Assembly: GCA_043101615.1 (NCBI GenBank)
Contig: JBICID010000141.1
Coordinates: 1-54,600 of the forward strand
DNA length: 54,600 nucleotides
DNA from: JBLHKT01 sp043101615
Lineage (GTDB): Bacteria > Planctomycetota > Phycisphaerae > Phycisphaerales > UBA1924
Reading direction: 5' to 3'
Shown here: piece by piece, positions 18,799 to 27,680 of the stretch
Layout: each line of letters opens with the position of its first letter
Numbering within the stretch: position 1 is the stretch's first letter
Made by a program: the position numbers and the translations under genes
The notes under the pieces: generated by a model
What the model was told of the DNA's origin: nothing
Seen by the model: the letters and a program-made list of their open reading frames with translations, nothing else
The model's database searches: none

Positions 18799-19773
18799 AT
18801 GGGCGATGCGGATCACAGCGAGACCGATGCCGGGGCGGGGCACGTCCCGGTGCTGCCCGGGGAGGTGCTCGGGCTGCTCGATCCGCGCCCCGGCGAGGTG
18901 TATGTCGATGGCACCGCCGGTCTTGGGGGGCACGCGGCGATGGTGGGGGAGCGAATCGGACCGTCCGGCGTCGTGATCCTCAACGATCTGGACGGCTCGA
19001 ACCTGGAGGTCGCGGCGGAGCGGGTGCGGGCCACCGGCGTGGGGCGGGTCGAGACGGTGCGGGGGAATTTCGCCTCGCTCCCCCGCTGGATGGAGCGTGC
19101 GGGGTTTGCCGCTGACCTCGTGCTGGCGGACCTGGGTTTCTCGTCGGTGCAGGTGGACGAGGCGGAGCGCGGGCTGAGTTTCCGGCGTGACGGCCCCCTG
19201 GACATGCGTCTGGACCCGGAGGGGGAGGTGACGGCGTCGGAGCTGGTGAACACGTGGCCGGAGCGTGAGCTGGCGGAGGTGATCTTTCGTTATGGGGAGG
19301 AGAAGCGCAGCCGCGCGATCGCCCGGAAAATTGTGGCTGCGCGTGCCGGGGGGCCGATCCAGACGACTCAGAGGTTGGCCGAGATCGTGCGAGAGGCGTT
19401 CCCCCCGGGGCCGAGCCGTCTGCACCCGGCGACGAAGACGTTCCAGGCCCTGCGGATCGCGGTCAACGACGAGCTGGGGAGCCTGGAACGCCTGCTTCGC
19501 GGGATCGAGGGCGCGGCGGATCGTTTGAGCCGGGGCGAGCCCGGGTGGATCCGGGCGGGCGGGCGTGTCGCCCTGATCTCGTTCCACAGCCTCGAGGATC
19601 GGCTGGTGAAGCGGAGCTTCGCCGGGATGGCCGATCGCGGCGTGGTCGAGCTCCTGACGCGGGGCCCGGTGACGCCGCACGAGTCGGAGGCGTCGCGGAA
19701 CCCGCGGTCGCGTTCGGCGAAGTTGCGTGCGGTTCGGTTGCTGGGCCAGGAGGGCCCGGGCCGGATCGGGTGA
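18799..19773 (+). CDS. rsmH: 16S rRNA (cytosine1402-N4)-methyltransferase RsmH (MraW)
   Basis: RsmH methylates N4 of C1402 in 16S rRNA and usually heads the division and cell-wall cluster. The 324 residues include the N-terminal HVPVLPGEVLGLL and SAM motif YVDGTAGLGGHA. They continue with VLADLGFSSVQVDEAERGLSF, GPLDMRLD, TKTFQALRIAVNDELGSL and RVALISFHSLEDRLVK. All are family hallmarks. The ATG lacks a clear Shine-Dalgarno. Instead a 6-bp stem-loop (18780-18797) containing TACGCT ends 1 bp before it, so a leaderless transcript is possible. It begins a four-gene run with the LysM, FtsL-like and ftsI genes. Confidence 0.95.
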   Translation: MGDADHSETDAGAGHVPVLPGEVLGLLDPRPGEVYVDGTAGLGGHAAMVGERIGPSGVVILNDLDGSNLEVAAERVRATGVGRVETVRGNFASLPRWMERAGFAADLVLADLGFSSVQVDEAERGLSFRRDGPLDMRLDPEGEVTASELVNTWPERELAEVIFRYGEEKRSRAIARKIVAARAGGPIQTTQRLAEIVREAFPPGPSRLHPATKTFQALRIAVNDELGSLERLLRGIEGAADRLSRGEPGWIRAGGRVALISFHSLEDRLVKRSFAGMADRGVVELLTRGPVTPHESEASRNPRSRSAKLRAVRLLGQEGPGRIG

Positions 19774-19830
19774 CCGGCGTGTGCCCGGTCGCGAGGGATT
19801 CGAGGCCGTGTGGCCGGGCAGGGACGCTTG

Positions 19831-20799
19831 ATGAATCGAGAGAACAAGCTGGCGCTGATCATCGGTTTCACGCTCATTCTGGTGGTGGGCGTGCTGGTGT
19901 CGGACCATCTGTCGCGTGCGAATTCCACGGAGCTGGGGTCGGGCCCGAGCGTGCGTGAGGTCGCGGACCGGACCCCGATCTCGGGGAGCCTGATCGGTGA
20001 GACGATCGCGGCGGGGACGAAGCCGCCTGTCGAGCCGGTGCGTCTTGGGGCGGGGGTGGACCGTCTGGTGGAGACCGGGGGGGACGGGATGGTGATCCGT
20101 GAGCCCGAGACGCCGGTGGAGTCCGGCCCGCGGTTCGCGATCACGGACCCGAACCCGAGCCCGGTGGAGCAGGCGGTGAGCACGCTGGCCTCGGCGGGGG
20201 GCGAGGCGTGGGACACGATCCTGGGGATGTACGAGAACAGCGCGACGCCGCGTATGCCGGCGACGGTGGAGATCAGTCGCGAGGGCCCGCGTCAGCGGAT
20301 CGAGGAGCCCCCGGTGCGTGAGGTTGCGCCGGGTGAATCGGGGCTGGGCTCGCGTCCGGTCGGGGCGGGGATGATGCGGACCTCGGTGTCGCACACGGTG
20401 GCTGAGGGTGACAACCTGTACCGCATCGCGAAGCGGTACCTTGGCAACGGTGAGCGCTGGCGTGAGATCCGGGACGCGAACCGGGGGGTGGTTGGCGAGG
20501 ACGGCGCCATCGGGGTCGGGGACGAGCTGAGGATCCCGATTTTGGAGCCGCTGGACCCGGCGCCGAGCGCGGGCCGGTCGGCGCCGCGCGAGGTCGCGGC
20601 TCCCGTCGTGCGAGACGACCGCCCGATCGTGGTGGCGCGGACCAAGGAGTACGTCGTGAAGAAGGGCGACATTCTGGGGCGTATCGCGCAGGAGCACCTG
20701 GGCACCGTGAAGCGGGTGGACGAGATCGTGAAGCTCAACGGGCTCAAGGACGAGAACGACATCCGGTGGGGGATGACGCTGCGGCTTCCCGCGGAGTGA
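19831..20799 (+). CDS. Membrane-anchored protein with two LysM domains
   Basis: The 322-residue protein has an N-terminal signal anchor (about 6-26, KLALIIGFTLILVVGVLVSD) and a long low-complexity periplasmic stretch. Two LysM domains follow at about 186-237 (HTVAEGDNLYRIAKRYLGNG) and 272-321 (KEYVVKKGDILGRIAQEHL). LysM domains bind N-acetylglucosamine in peptidoglycan. Its place between rsmH and the FtsL-like/ftsI pair suggests a septal or cell-wall role. That is inference from position. ATG 19831 has AGGGA 7 bp upstream. Confidence 0.88.
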   Translation: MNRENKLALIIGFTLILVVGVLVSDHLSRANSTELGSGPSVREVADRTPISGSLIGETIAAGTKPPVEPVRLGAGVDRLVETGGDGMVIREPETPVESGPRFAITDPNPSPVEQAVSTLASAGGEAWDTILGMYENSATPRMPATVEISREGPRQRIEEPPVREVAPGESGLGSRPVGAGMMRTSVSHTVAEGDNLYRIAKRYLGNGERWREIRDANRGVVGEDGAIGVGDELRIPILEPLDPAPSAGRSAPREVAAPVVRDDRPIVVARTKEYVVKKGDILGRIAQEHLGTVKRVDEIVKLNGLKDENDIRWGMTLRLPAE

Positions 20800-20815
20800 G
20801 TGACGGGAGGCGAGC

Positions 20816-21166
20816 GTGTTCGCGAAGCTGGTGGCGTTGATCGTGGTGCTCGGGCTGACCGGGAGCGGGCTGCTGGCGATGCGCCAGAGCCGGCTGCAGG
20901 CGGCGCACGAGCTGACCGCGGCCCGGCTCCGGCTCCGCCAGCACGAGGAGCACCTGCAGCGGGTGCGGGCGATGATCGCGGAGCGGACCTCGCCGGCGGA
21001 GCTGCGTGCGGCGTTCGAGGCCCACCCGGAGCTGCTCGAGGGGCTGGAGCCTTCTGTGGACCGTCGCGGGATGCTGCCGGCTCCGACGATCGCGCCCGAC
21101 CCGGAGGCGGACGCCGCCCGGGCGATCGAGGCGCGACGGACGGGCGGACGGGAGCCTGAGGCGTGA
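20816..21166 (+). CDS. FtsL-like single-pass membrane protein
   Basis: The 116 residues have a short cytoplasmic N-terminus, one transmembrane helix (about 5-24) and a coiled-coil segment (about 28-60, AAHELTAARLRLRQHEEHLQ). A flexible tail follows. Size, topology and position directly before ftsI match FtsL of the divisome, but sequence identity with FtsL is not visible. The GTG start has GGGAGG upstream. Its stop overlaps the ftsI GTG (GTGA), indicating coupled synthesis. I leave the symbol empty because the assignment is positional. Confidence 0.7.
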   Translation: MFAKLVALIVVLGLTGSGLLAMRQSRLQAAHELTAARLRLRQHEEHLQRVRAMIAERTSPAELRAAFEAHPELLEGLEPSVDRRGMLPAPTIAPDPEADAARAIEARRTGGREPEA

Positions 21167-23298
21167 GCGCGGTGCGGACCCGTTCCCGGGCGGATGCCTG
21201 CGGGCTGCTGCTGGGCGTGTGCGCGAGCGTGCTGCTGGCGGGGCTGATCGTGCGCGTGGCGCAGCTGCAGGTGGCCCCGGGCGTGGACCTGCGCGAGCAT
21301 GTGGCGCGGCGTGAGAGCGGGCGGACCGTCGAGGCGCCGCGCGGGGACATCCTCGACCGCTCCGGGCGTGTGCTGGCGACCAGCCGCTGGGTGTACCGGG
21401 TGACGCTGGATCCGACGCTGCTGCCGGGGATGCTCGAGGACGACGAGCCCGGGGCGCTGGACGGGGCGATCGTGAAGCTGTCCCAGGCGCTGGGGGTCTC
21501 GCCGGACGAGATCGGCGGTGCGGTGTACCGGAAGGTGGTGAGCAACGCCGAGCGTGCGGCGCAGCGCGAGGCGCTCGGGCTGGTGGAGGACGAGGAAGGG
21601 ATCGAGGAGGACCCGGTCGAGCTGCTGAAGCGGAAGCTGGGGCTGGGCGAGGGCGAGCCGGCAGAGCCCGACGAGCCCGGGGTGGTGGCGCCGCGTCTGC
21701 ACCGCTACGTGTCGGTCGGGCCTGAGCTGGAGGGCCCGGAGGCGGACCGCGTGCGGGCGCTGGGCATCCGCGGCGTGAGCCTGGAGCGTCGCGAGCGGCG
21801 CGAGTACCCGGGCGGGGACCTGGTGGCCTCGATCGTGGGGAAGACGGGCGCGGACCCGCTGGAGCGTGCCAGCGACGGGTGGCTGGGGGCCGAGAAGACG
21901 TTCGATCCGATGCTGGGCGGGGTGGACGGGACGATCCGGTACGCGCGGGACGCGAAGGGGCGTCCGCTGTGGGTCGAGCGGGGGGCGTGGGAGGAGGGCG
22001 AGTCGGGCGAGCCGCTGCGGATGTCGATCGACCTGGAACTCCAGCGGATCGCGGTCGAGGAGCTGCGCAAGGGGATGGAGGCCGCGAACTCGGCGGGGGG
22101 GCGCCTGGTGATGGCGGACCCGCAGACGGGCGAGATCCTGGCGATGGCGGACCTGTATCGGGAGGTGCCCGATGCGGTGCCGTTCCCGTTCGTGATGAAG
22201 GACGAAGAGACCGGGGCGTGGACGAAGCCGTGGGGCGAGATGCCGCTGGACCCGCGCGACCGCCCGCGGTACCGGGTGCTGCGTGACGATCCCGGGCGGT
22301 CGGTGCACCCGGCGCTGGGGCGGAACCGGTGCGTGGAGGACGTGTACGAGCCGGGCTCGACGTTCAAGCCGTTCATCTGGTCCGAGGCGATGCGGCTGGG
22401 CCTGCTGCCCGACGGCGAGGTACTGCGTCAGAAGTACAACCACTACGTGACGCCCTACGGGCGGATCCTGTACGACGTGACGTTCCGCGAGGAGCTGACG
22501 TGGGACGACGTGCTGAAGTTCTCGTCCAACATCGGGATGGCGCAGGCGGCCGAACGGCTGACGCACCAGCAGTCGCAGGACATCATCCGGCGGCTCGGGT
22601 TCGGTCGCACGACGGACCTTGGGCTGCCGGGGGAGACGCGCGGCATCGTGACCCGCCCGGAGGACTGGACGATCTACAGCCAGACCAGCACCGCGATCGG
22701 GCACGAGATCGCGGTGACGCCGGTGCAGATGGTGCGGGCGTTCAGCGCGCTGGCTCGCGAGGGCGACCTGAAGGGCTCGCTGCCCGAGCTGCGCCTGACC
22801 GCGGCCGGGGACGACGACCGGGCCGGGCTGACGCGTGATCCTTCGATCATCCGTCGCGTGATCGAGCCGTCCATCGTGGACCGGGTGCGTCCGTCGCTGA
22901 TGGGGGTGGTGGAGCGGATGGACGCGAACCGGATGCTCAATCTCGCGGACCAGGAGCCCGCGACGTACGCGATGTTCGGCAAGTCGGGCACGGCCGAGAT
23001 CCCGTGCTCGCCGCCCGAGGGCGGGCGGCGTCCCGCGGGGGCGGGCGGGTACTACGACAACCAGTACAACTCGAGCTTCATCGCGGCGGCGCCGACGCAC
23101 GCGCCCCGTCTGGTGGTGCTGGTGGTGATCGACGATCCCGGCCCGCGCAAGGTGCGGGTGAAGCAGCACTACGGGAGCTGGGTCGCGGGGCCGGTGGTGC
23201 GGGCGGTGATGGAGCGGTCGCTGCGGTACCTGGGCGTCGAGCCGGACGTGATCCGGGAGCCGGACGGTGCCGAGAGCGCGGTCGCCAGCGCCGGCTGA
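21163..23298 (+). CDS. ftsI: Class B penicillin-binding protein, FtsI/PBP3 type
   Basis: This is the septal peptidoglycan transpeptidase. The 711 residues have one N-terminal membrane anchor (about 12-35) and a dimerisation domain with APRGDILDRSGRVLA. An acidic insert lies at about 142-172. The transpeptidase motifs are intact: SxxK as STFK (399-402), SxN as SSN (454-456) and KSGTA (607-611). No PASTA domains follow. It shows that this lineage keeps peptidoglycan synthesis machinery of the divisome, unlike planctomycetes that have lost ftsI. It is coupled to the FtsL-like gene and ends 6 bp from a convergent gene. Confidence 0.93.
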   Translation: MSAVRTRSRADACGLLLGVCASVLLAGLIVRVAQLQVAPGVDLREHVARRESGRTVEAPRGDILDRSGRVLATSRWVYRVTLDPTLLPGMLEDDEPGALDGAIVKLSQALGVSPDEIGGAVYRKVVSNAERAAQREALGLVEDEEGIEEDPVELLKRKLGLGEGEPAEPDEPGVVAPRLHRYVSVGPELEGPEADRVRALGIRGVSLERRERREYPGGDLVASIVGKTGADPLERASDGWLGAEKTFDPMLGGVDGTIRYARDAKGRPLWVERGAWEEGESGEPLRMSIDLELQRIAVEELRKGMEAANSAGGRLVMADPQTGEILAMADLYREVPDAVPFPFVMKDEETGAWTKPWGEMPLDPRDRPRYRVLRDDPGRSVHPALGRNRCVEDVYEPGSTFKPFIWSEAMRLGLLPDGEVLRQKYNHYVTPYGRILYDVTFREELTWDDVLKFSSNIGMAQAAERLTHQQSQDIIRRLGFGRTTDLGLPGETRGIVTRPEDWTIYSQTSTAIGHEIAVTPVQMVRAFSALAREGDLKGSLPELRLTAAGDDDRAGLTRDPSIIRRVIEPSIVDRVRPSLMGVVERMDANRMLNLADQEPATYAMFGKSGTAEIPCSPPEGGRRPAGAGGYYDNQYNSSFIAAAPTHAPRLVVLVVIDDPGPRKVRVKQHYGSWVAGPVVRAVMERSLRYLGVEPDVIREPDGAESAVASAG

Positions 23299-23304
23299 GC
23301 GGTC

Positions 23305-24450
23305 TCAGCCGATCGGGGAGTTGCCCTCGAGGATGTGCCGGCGTGCGCCCGGTCGCACGGCGTGGCGGACGAACGCGGCGTAGTGCACGCCCACCGCGCC
23401 GGCGTCGCGACCCTCCAGGTAGGCCAGCAGCGGCTCGGAGCCCGTGCGGCGCGTGCGGGCCAGGAAGGCGGCCCGACGCCCGAAGGCGTCGCCGATGCGC
23501 CGGAAGAGCTCGCCGCCGGAGGCGGCCTCGAGCAGGCCGGCGAGCACCGGGCGGTAGAGGCCGCCCTCGGCGTCGTGCAGGAAGTGGGCCAGGGCCCAGA
23601 CCTGGGCGTAGTAGTCCAGGGTTGCCTCGGAGGAGGTCTCGATGAGGTCCTGCGGGCGGGCGTTGAGGAGGTCGGCCAGCGGGAGCAGGGCGTCGCGCCG
23701 GACGACGTCGGTGAGACGGTCGTAGCGCTGCTCGTTGCCCCAGGGCACGAAGACCGCTCCGGTCTGGCGGTCCCAGCGGAAGCCCTCGTGCCAGGCGCTC
23801 AGGCCCTCGTCGAGCCAGATGGGGAGCTGGTTCCGGAAGACCGCCTGGGCGTACTGGTGCCAGCCCTCGTGGGCGGCGACCGCGAGCGTGTCGCGCGGGC
23901 CGAGGTCGAAGTAGACGCCCTTGCCCTCGGCCGCGAATCCGCCCCGGTTGATCTTGAGGTACAGCGCCGCCCGGTCGCCCATGAGCTGGCGGGTGAGGCT
24001 GGCCCACTCGGTGCGGGAGCCCATGGCGTACGTCACCAGCTTGGACTCGGGCGCCGGGAGCGGGGTGACGGCCTGGCGGTAGCGGAGCAGGGAGTGCTCG
24101 AGGAAGGTGGGGAGGCGTCGGATCAATTCGGAATCGTCGAGGGTGGTGAAGACGCGGAAGTTGGCGGTCTCGAAGACCCGTCCCGGGGTGCGATCGAACG
24201 ACCAGGCTTCCTCGGAGAGCACCACGCCGGTGCGGGCGGTGGGGGAGGTCTCGCCGGTGCGCATGGCGGCCGCGGAGGCGGCCCGGCGACGCTCGCGCTC
24301 CTCCTCGATCAGCCGGTTGAGTCGGGCATCGGTCGAGCTGGCGCAGCCCGCGAGGAGGGCCAGCGGAGCGGCTCCGAAGGCAAGCTTCAGGGCCTCGCGC
24401 CGCCCGAACGCACGACCAGACCCCGATTGACCCGCGTGGGGGAGGGTCAT
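23305..24450 (-). CDS. Tat-type lipoprotein with gluzincin (HExxH) peptidase-like domain
   Basis: The 381-residue protein starts with a twin-arginine signal (GRREALKLAF) running into a lipobox (ALLAGC), so it should be an exported lipoprotein. The mature part carries AVAAHEGWHQYAQ, the zinc-binding HExxH, and then LPIWLDEGLSAWHEG, whose Glu fits the third ligand of gluzincin peptidases (DUF1570-like arrangement). A peptidase activity is plausible but unproven. Its ATG overlaps the valS stop (ATGA), an odd pairing of an export protein with a tRNA synthetase that may only reflect gene packing. Confidence 0.75.
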   Translation of the reverse strand: MTLPHAGQSGSGRAFGRREALKLAFGAAPLALLAGCASSTDARLNRLIEEERERRRAASAAAMRTGETSPTARTGVVLSEEAWSFDRTPGRVFETANFRVFTTLDDSELIRRLPTFLEHSLLRYRQAVTPLPAPESKLVTYAMGSRTEWASLTRQLMGDRAALYLKINRGGFAAEGKGVYFDLGPRDTLAVAAHEGWHQYAQAVFRNQLPIWLDEGLSAWHEGFRWDRQTGAVFVPWGNEQRYDRLTDVVRRDALLPLADLLNARPQDLIETSSEATLDYYAQVWALAHFLHDAEGGLYRPVLAGLLEAASGGELFRRIGDAFGRRAAFLARTRRTGSEPLLAYLEGRDAGAVGVHYAAFVRHAVRPGARRHILEGNSPIG

Positions 24451-27400
24451 GCGAGCTTGTCCAGGGCGTCGGCGACGGTCTGGCGGTCGGCCCTGGCCTT
24501 TTCGAGCTGGGCGCGTGTCTGGTCCACGAGGTGGGCGGGGGCCTTCTCGGTGTAGCCCGGATTGTTCAGGCGTCCCTCGAGGCCGGCGATGTCCTTGTCG
24601 AGCCTGGCGAGCTGGTCGCCGAGACGCTCGCGCTCGGCGCCCGCGTCGAGGGCGTCGGCGAGGTTGGACAGGCGGTGCTCGCCGGACTCGAAGGTGAACG
24701 CGGAGGCGAGGCCCTCGGGCGCGTCGGTGGTGACGGAGTCGATCCCGGCGAGGGTCTCGACGAGCGGGGACCAGCGCTGCACGTCATTCGCGAGGGCTGC
24801 GCTGGCGTGCAGGGTGATGCGCCGCTTGGGGGGCACGCCGTTCTTGGCGCGGACCTCGCGGACGACGGTGATCAGCTCGCGGCATCGGTCGAAGGCGGCC
24901 TCGGCGACCTCGTCGCGTGTGCCCGGGGCGGGGGTGGGCCAGCCCGAGCGGGCGAGGGTGTCGGCGGCGAGCGCCGCCCCGGCGAACTCGAGCCCGTCGA
25001 TCTCGCGCGCGGGGACGGTGGCGAGCCGCTCGTGGATGGCCTCGGTGATGAAGGGCGTGACGGGGTGCAGCAGGCGCAGGATGGCGTCGAACACGAGGCG
25101 CAGCACGGCGGGCTGGTTCGGGTCCTCGGCCAGCGTGGGCTTGATCGCCTCGAGGTACCAGTCGCAGAAGTCGCGCCAGAGCAGATCGTACAGCGCGTCG
25201 GCGTAGTCCTTGAACTGGTAGGTGGCGAGCGCGGTGTTGATGGCGGAGGTCGTGGCGCTGAGGCGGGAGATGATCCAGCGGTCGGTGAGGGAGAGGTCCT
25301 CCAGCGCGATGGGCATGCCCGGCGTCGGCGGGTGCCTGTCGAGCATCGAGAGCGCGAAGCGGGCGGCGTTCCAGAGCTTGTTGCAGAAGTTGCGCCCCGC
25401 GTCGAACTTGGGCGAGGTGTTCTTGCCGGTCTCCGGGTCCTCGACCACGGGCATGCGCACGTCCTGGGTGAGCGTGGCCATCTGGCAAAGGGTGAAGCGC
25501 ATGGCGTCGGCGCCGTGCGAGTGGATGATGTCCAGGGGGTCCACGCCGTTGCCGAGGCTCTTGGACATCTTGCGCCCCTCGCCGTCGAGGATGAGGGCGT
25601 GGATGTAGACGTCCTTGAAGGGCAGGCGCCCGGCGGTGTGGGCGGCTGTGCCCTCCTCCCCGAGGAAGTAGCGGTTGAACATCACCATGCGGCTGACCCA
25701 GAGCGTGATGATGTCGCGCCCGGTGCAGAGGACCTAGGTGGGGTTGAACGCGCCCAGGAGCTTCTCGAGATCGCCGACGCGCGGGTCGTCGGCGTTCGCG
25801 GCCTCGGGGTCGGGCCAGCCCATGGTGGAGAGCGGCCAGAGGGCGGAGGAGAACCAGGTGTCGAGCACGTCGGGGTCCTGCTCGAACCCGGCCGCTTCGA
25901 GTGCCGAGACGACCGACTCGTCGTCGGTGCGCAGGCAGACGAACACGGTGTCCTCGTGCTCGCGTGCGACGCCGACCTCGTCGGTCGCCACGTCCGGGAT
26001 GGGCGTCTCCCTCGGGGCCGACCAGACCGGGATGCGGTGCCCCCACCAGAGCTGGCGGCTGATGCACCAGTCGCGCAGGTTGTCGTGCCAGGTCTCGTAG
26101 GTCTTGGCGTAGCGCTCCGGGTGGAAGGTGAGGCGTCCGTCCTGCTTGCCGTTGCCCGGCTTGGAGGCGGTCCAGGAGTCCATGCTCTTGCCGGTCCGCT
26201 GCTCGCGGGCCAGGGCACGCTGGGCGTGCCCGCGGAGGCGGTCGTCCGTCACGCGGCAGTACCACTGGTCGGAGAGGTACGGCTCGATGGGAGCGTGCGA
26301 TCGGTAGGAGTGGCCCACGGTGTGGGTGTGTGGGCGTATGGCCTCGAGCAGCGAGCCCTCGCCCAGCGATCGGGCCTTGAACTCCTCGACGACCTTGGCG
26401 CGGGCGTCCTCGCGTGAGAGGCCCAGGAAGACCTCGGCGCCCGAGTCGTGCCCGGTGGCCTCGTAGTCGATCCAGCCGTGGTCCCTGGAGATGGTGGCGT
26501 CGGGGGCCATCACGTTGATGACGGGCTCGCCGGCGGAGCACTTCTCGCGGATGGTGTCGGCGTGCCGGAGGCCGAGCTCCCAGTCGTTGGGATCGTGGGC
26601 CGGGGTGACCTTGAGGAAGCCGGTGGCCATCTGGGCCTTGGGGTCGTTCTCGTCGCCGCCGAGGGCCACCGGGAGCACGACGTAGTCGTCCTCGAGGATG
26701 GGGATGCGCCGCCCGACCAGCGGGAGCTCGCACAGCAGCCCGCGCAGTGCCTGTGCGCGCGGGTCCCTGGGGTTCACCGCTACCGCGGTGTCGCCGAGGT
26801 AGGTCTCGGGGCGGGTGGTGGCGACGGTGACCCAGGCGGGCTCGTCGTCGGGGTGCTGGTCGGCGCCGGGGTAGCCGCGTGCGCCGAGCTCGTCCCAGGT
26901 GACGGGCTTGTGGTCGTCGGGCCCGGTGTCGTGGATGAGGGGGTAGCGGAGGTAGTAGAACGCGCCGTCGATCTCCTGGTTCTCGACCTCGTCGTCGGCC
27001 AGCGCGGTCTGGGTGACGGGGTCCCAGTTGACCAGTCGCTTGCCGCGTTCGATGAGTCCCTCCCAGAAGAGGCGGAAGAAGGCCTCGCGGACGGCCCGGG
27101 CGCAGGTGTCGTCCATGGTGAAGCGCTGGCGGTCCCAGTCGCAGGAGCAGCCCATGGCGCGGAGCTGCTCGGTGATGCGGCGCTCGTACTCGTCTTTGAA
27201 GGCCTGGACCTCGGCGACGAAGGTCTCGCGTCCGCCCTCGACGCGCCGGAGCTCGGCGATGGCGGGCTTGCCCTCGGACCGGAGGCGCTTGTCCACGACG
27301 GTCTGGGTGGCGATGCCGGCGTGGTCGGTGCCGGGCATCCAGAGGGCCTCGAACCCCTTCATGCGGTGAGATCGGACGAGGATGTCCTGGAGTGTGTTGT

Positions 27401-27617
27401 TGAAGGCGTGCCCGAGGTGGAGCGGGGCGGTGACGTTGGGTGGCGGGATGAGGACGCAGTAGGGGTCGCGGGATCCGTCCAGCACGCGGTCCGGATCGGC
27501 GTGGAAGGCGTTGGCGTCGGTCCAGCGCTGCCAGGCCCGGGGCTCGGAATCGGCCGGGGCGTAGGCTTTGCTGAGCGGCTCGGGGCCTGCGGCGGTCTGG
27601 GAGGCGGGGTCGGTCAT
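24447..27617 (-). CDS. valS: Valyl-tRNA synthetase, interrupted by one in-frame TAG codon
   Basis: ValS charges tRNA-Val. The frame reads 1056 codons with one internal amber (25734-25736, codon 628). Before it lie the HIGH-type motif PPPNVTAPLHLGH (about 58-70), the editing domain, and DVLDTWFSSALWP. After it come VLCTGRDIITLWVSRMVM, KMSKS (683-687), the anticodon-binding domain and the C-terminal coiled coil. Both sides stay in one frame and match the family, so only the single codon is wrong. Bacterial homologues usually have Ser in NPT-S-VL, and TCG to TAG is one base. As written, translation would give a 627-residue fragment lacking KMSKS. Confidence 0.93.
25734..25736 (-). other. In-frame amber codon inside valS
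   Basis: CTA on the plus strand is TAG in the valS frame, in the context ACC TAG GTC. Reading resumes in the same frame with perfect family similarity. TAG serves as a true stop at acyP (4685-4687), rsfS (13671-13673) and the gene ending at 48534, so codon reassignment is unlikely. A real mutation, readthrough or a consensus error remain possible. Confidence 0.9.
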
Positions 27618-27680
27618 CCGTGGGTTTCCCGTGGTGGAGTGGTTCAGCGTTCGAGTCTAGGGGCCCGATAGGGGATGATG

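Noticed and set aside
18745..23169. A minus-strand frame open for about 1475 codons opposite rsmH, the LysM gene and ftsI
   Set aside because: High GC suppresses stops on the antisense strand. The translation is Arg/Pro/His-rich without motifs, while the plus strand holds four clear genes. Only the last 120 codons (18382-18744) are kept.
24447..27617. Calling valS a decayed pseudogene or two separate genes
   Set aside because: No other damage is visible. Both parts are in one frame with all catalytic motifs, and no start codon with a ribosome site fits a separate second gene. A single codon problem is more likely.
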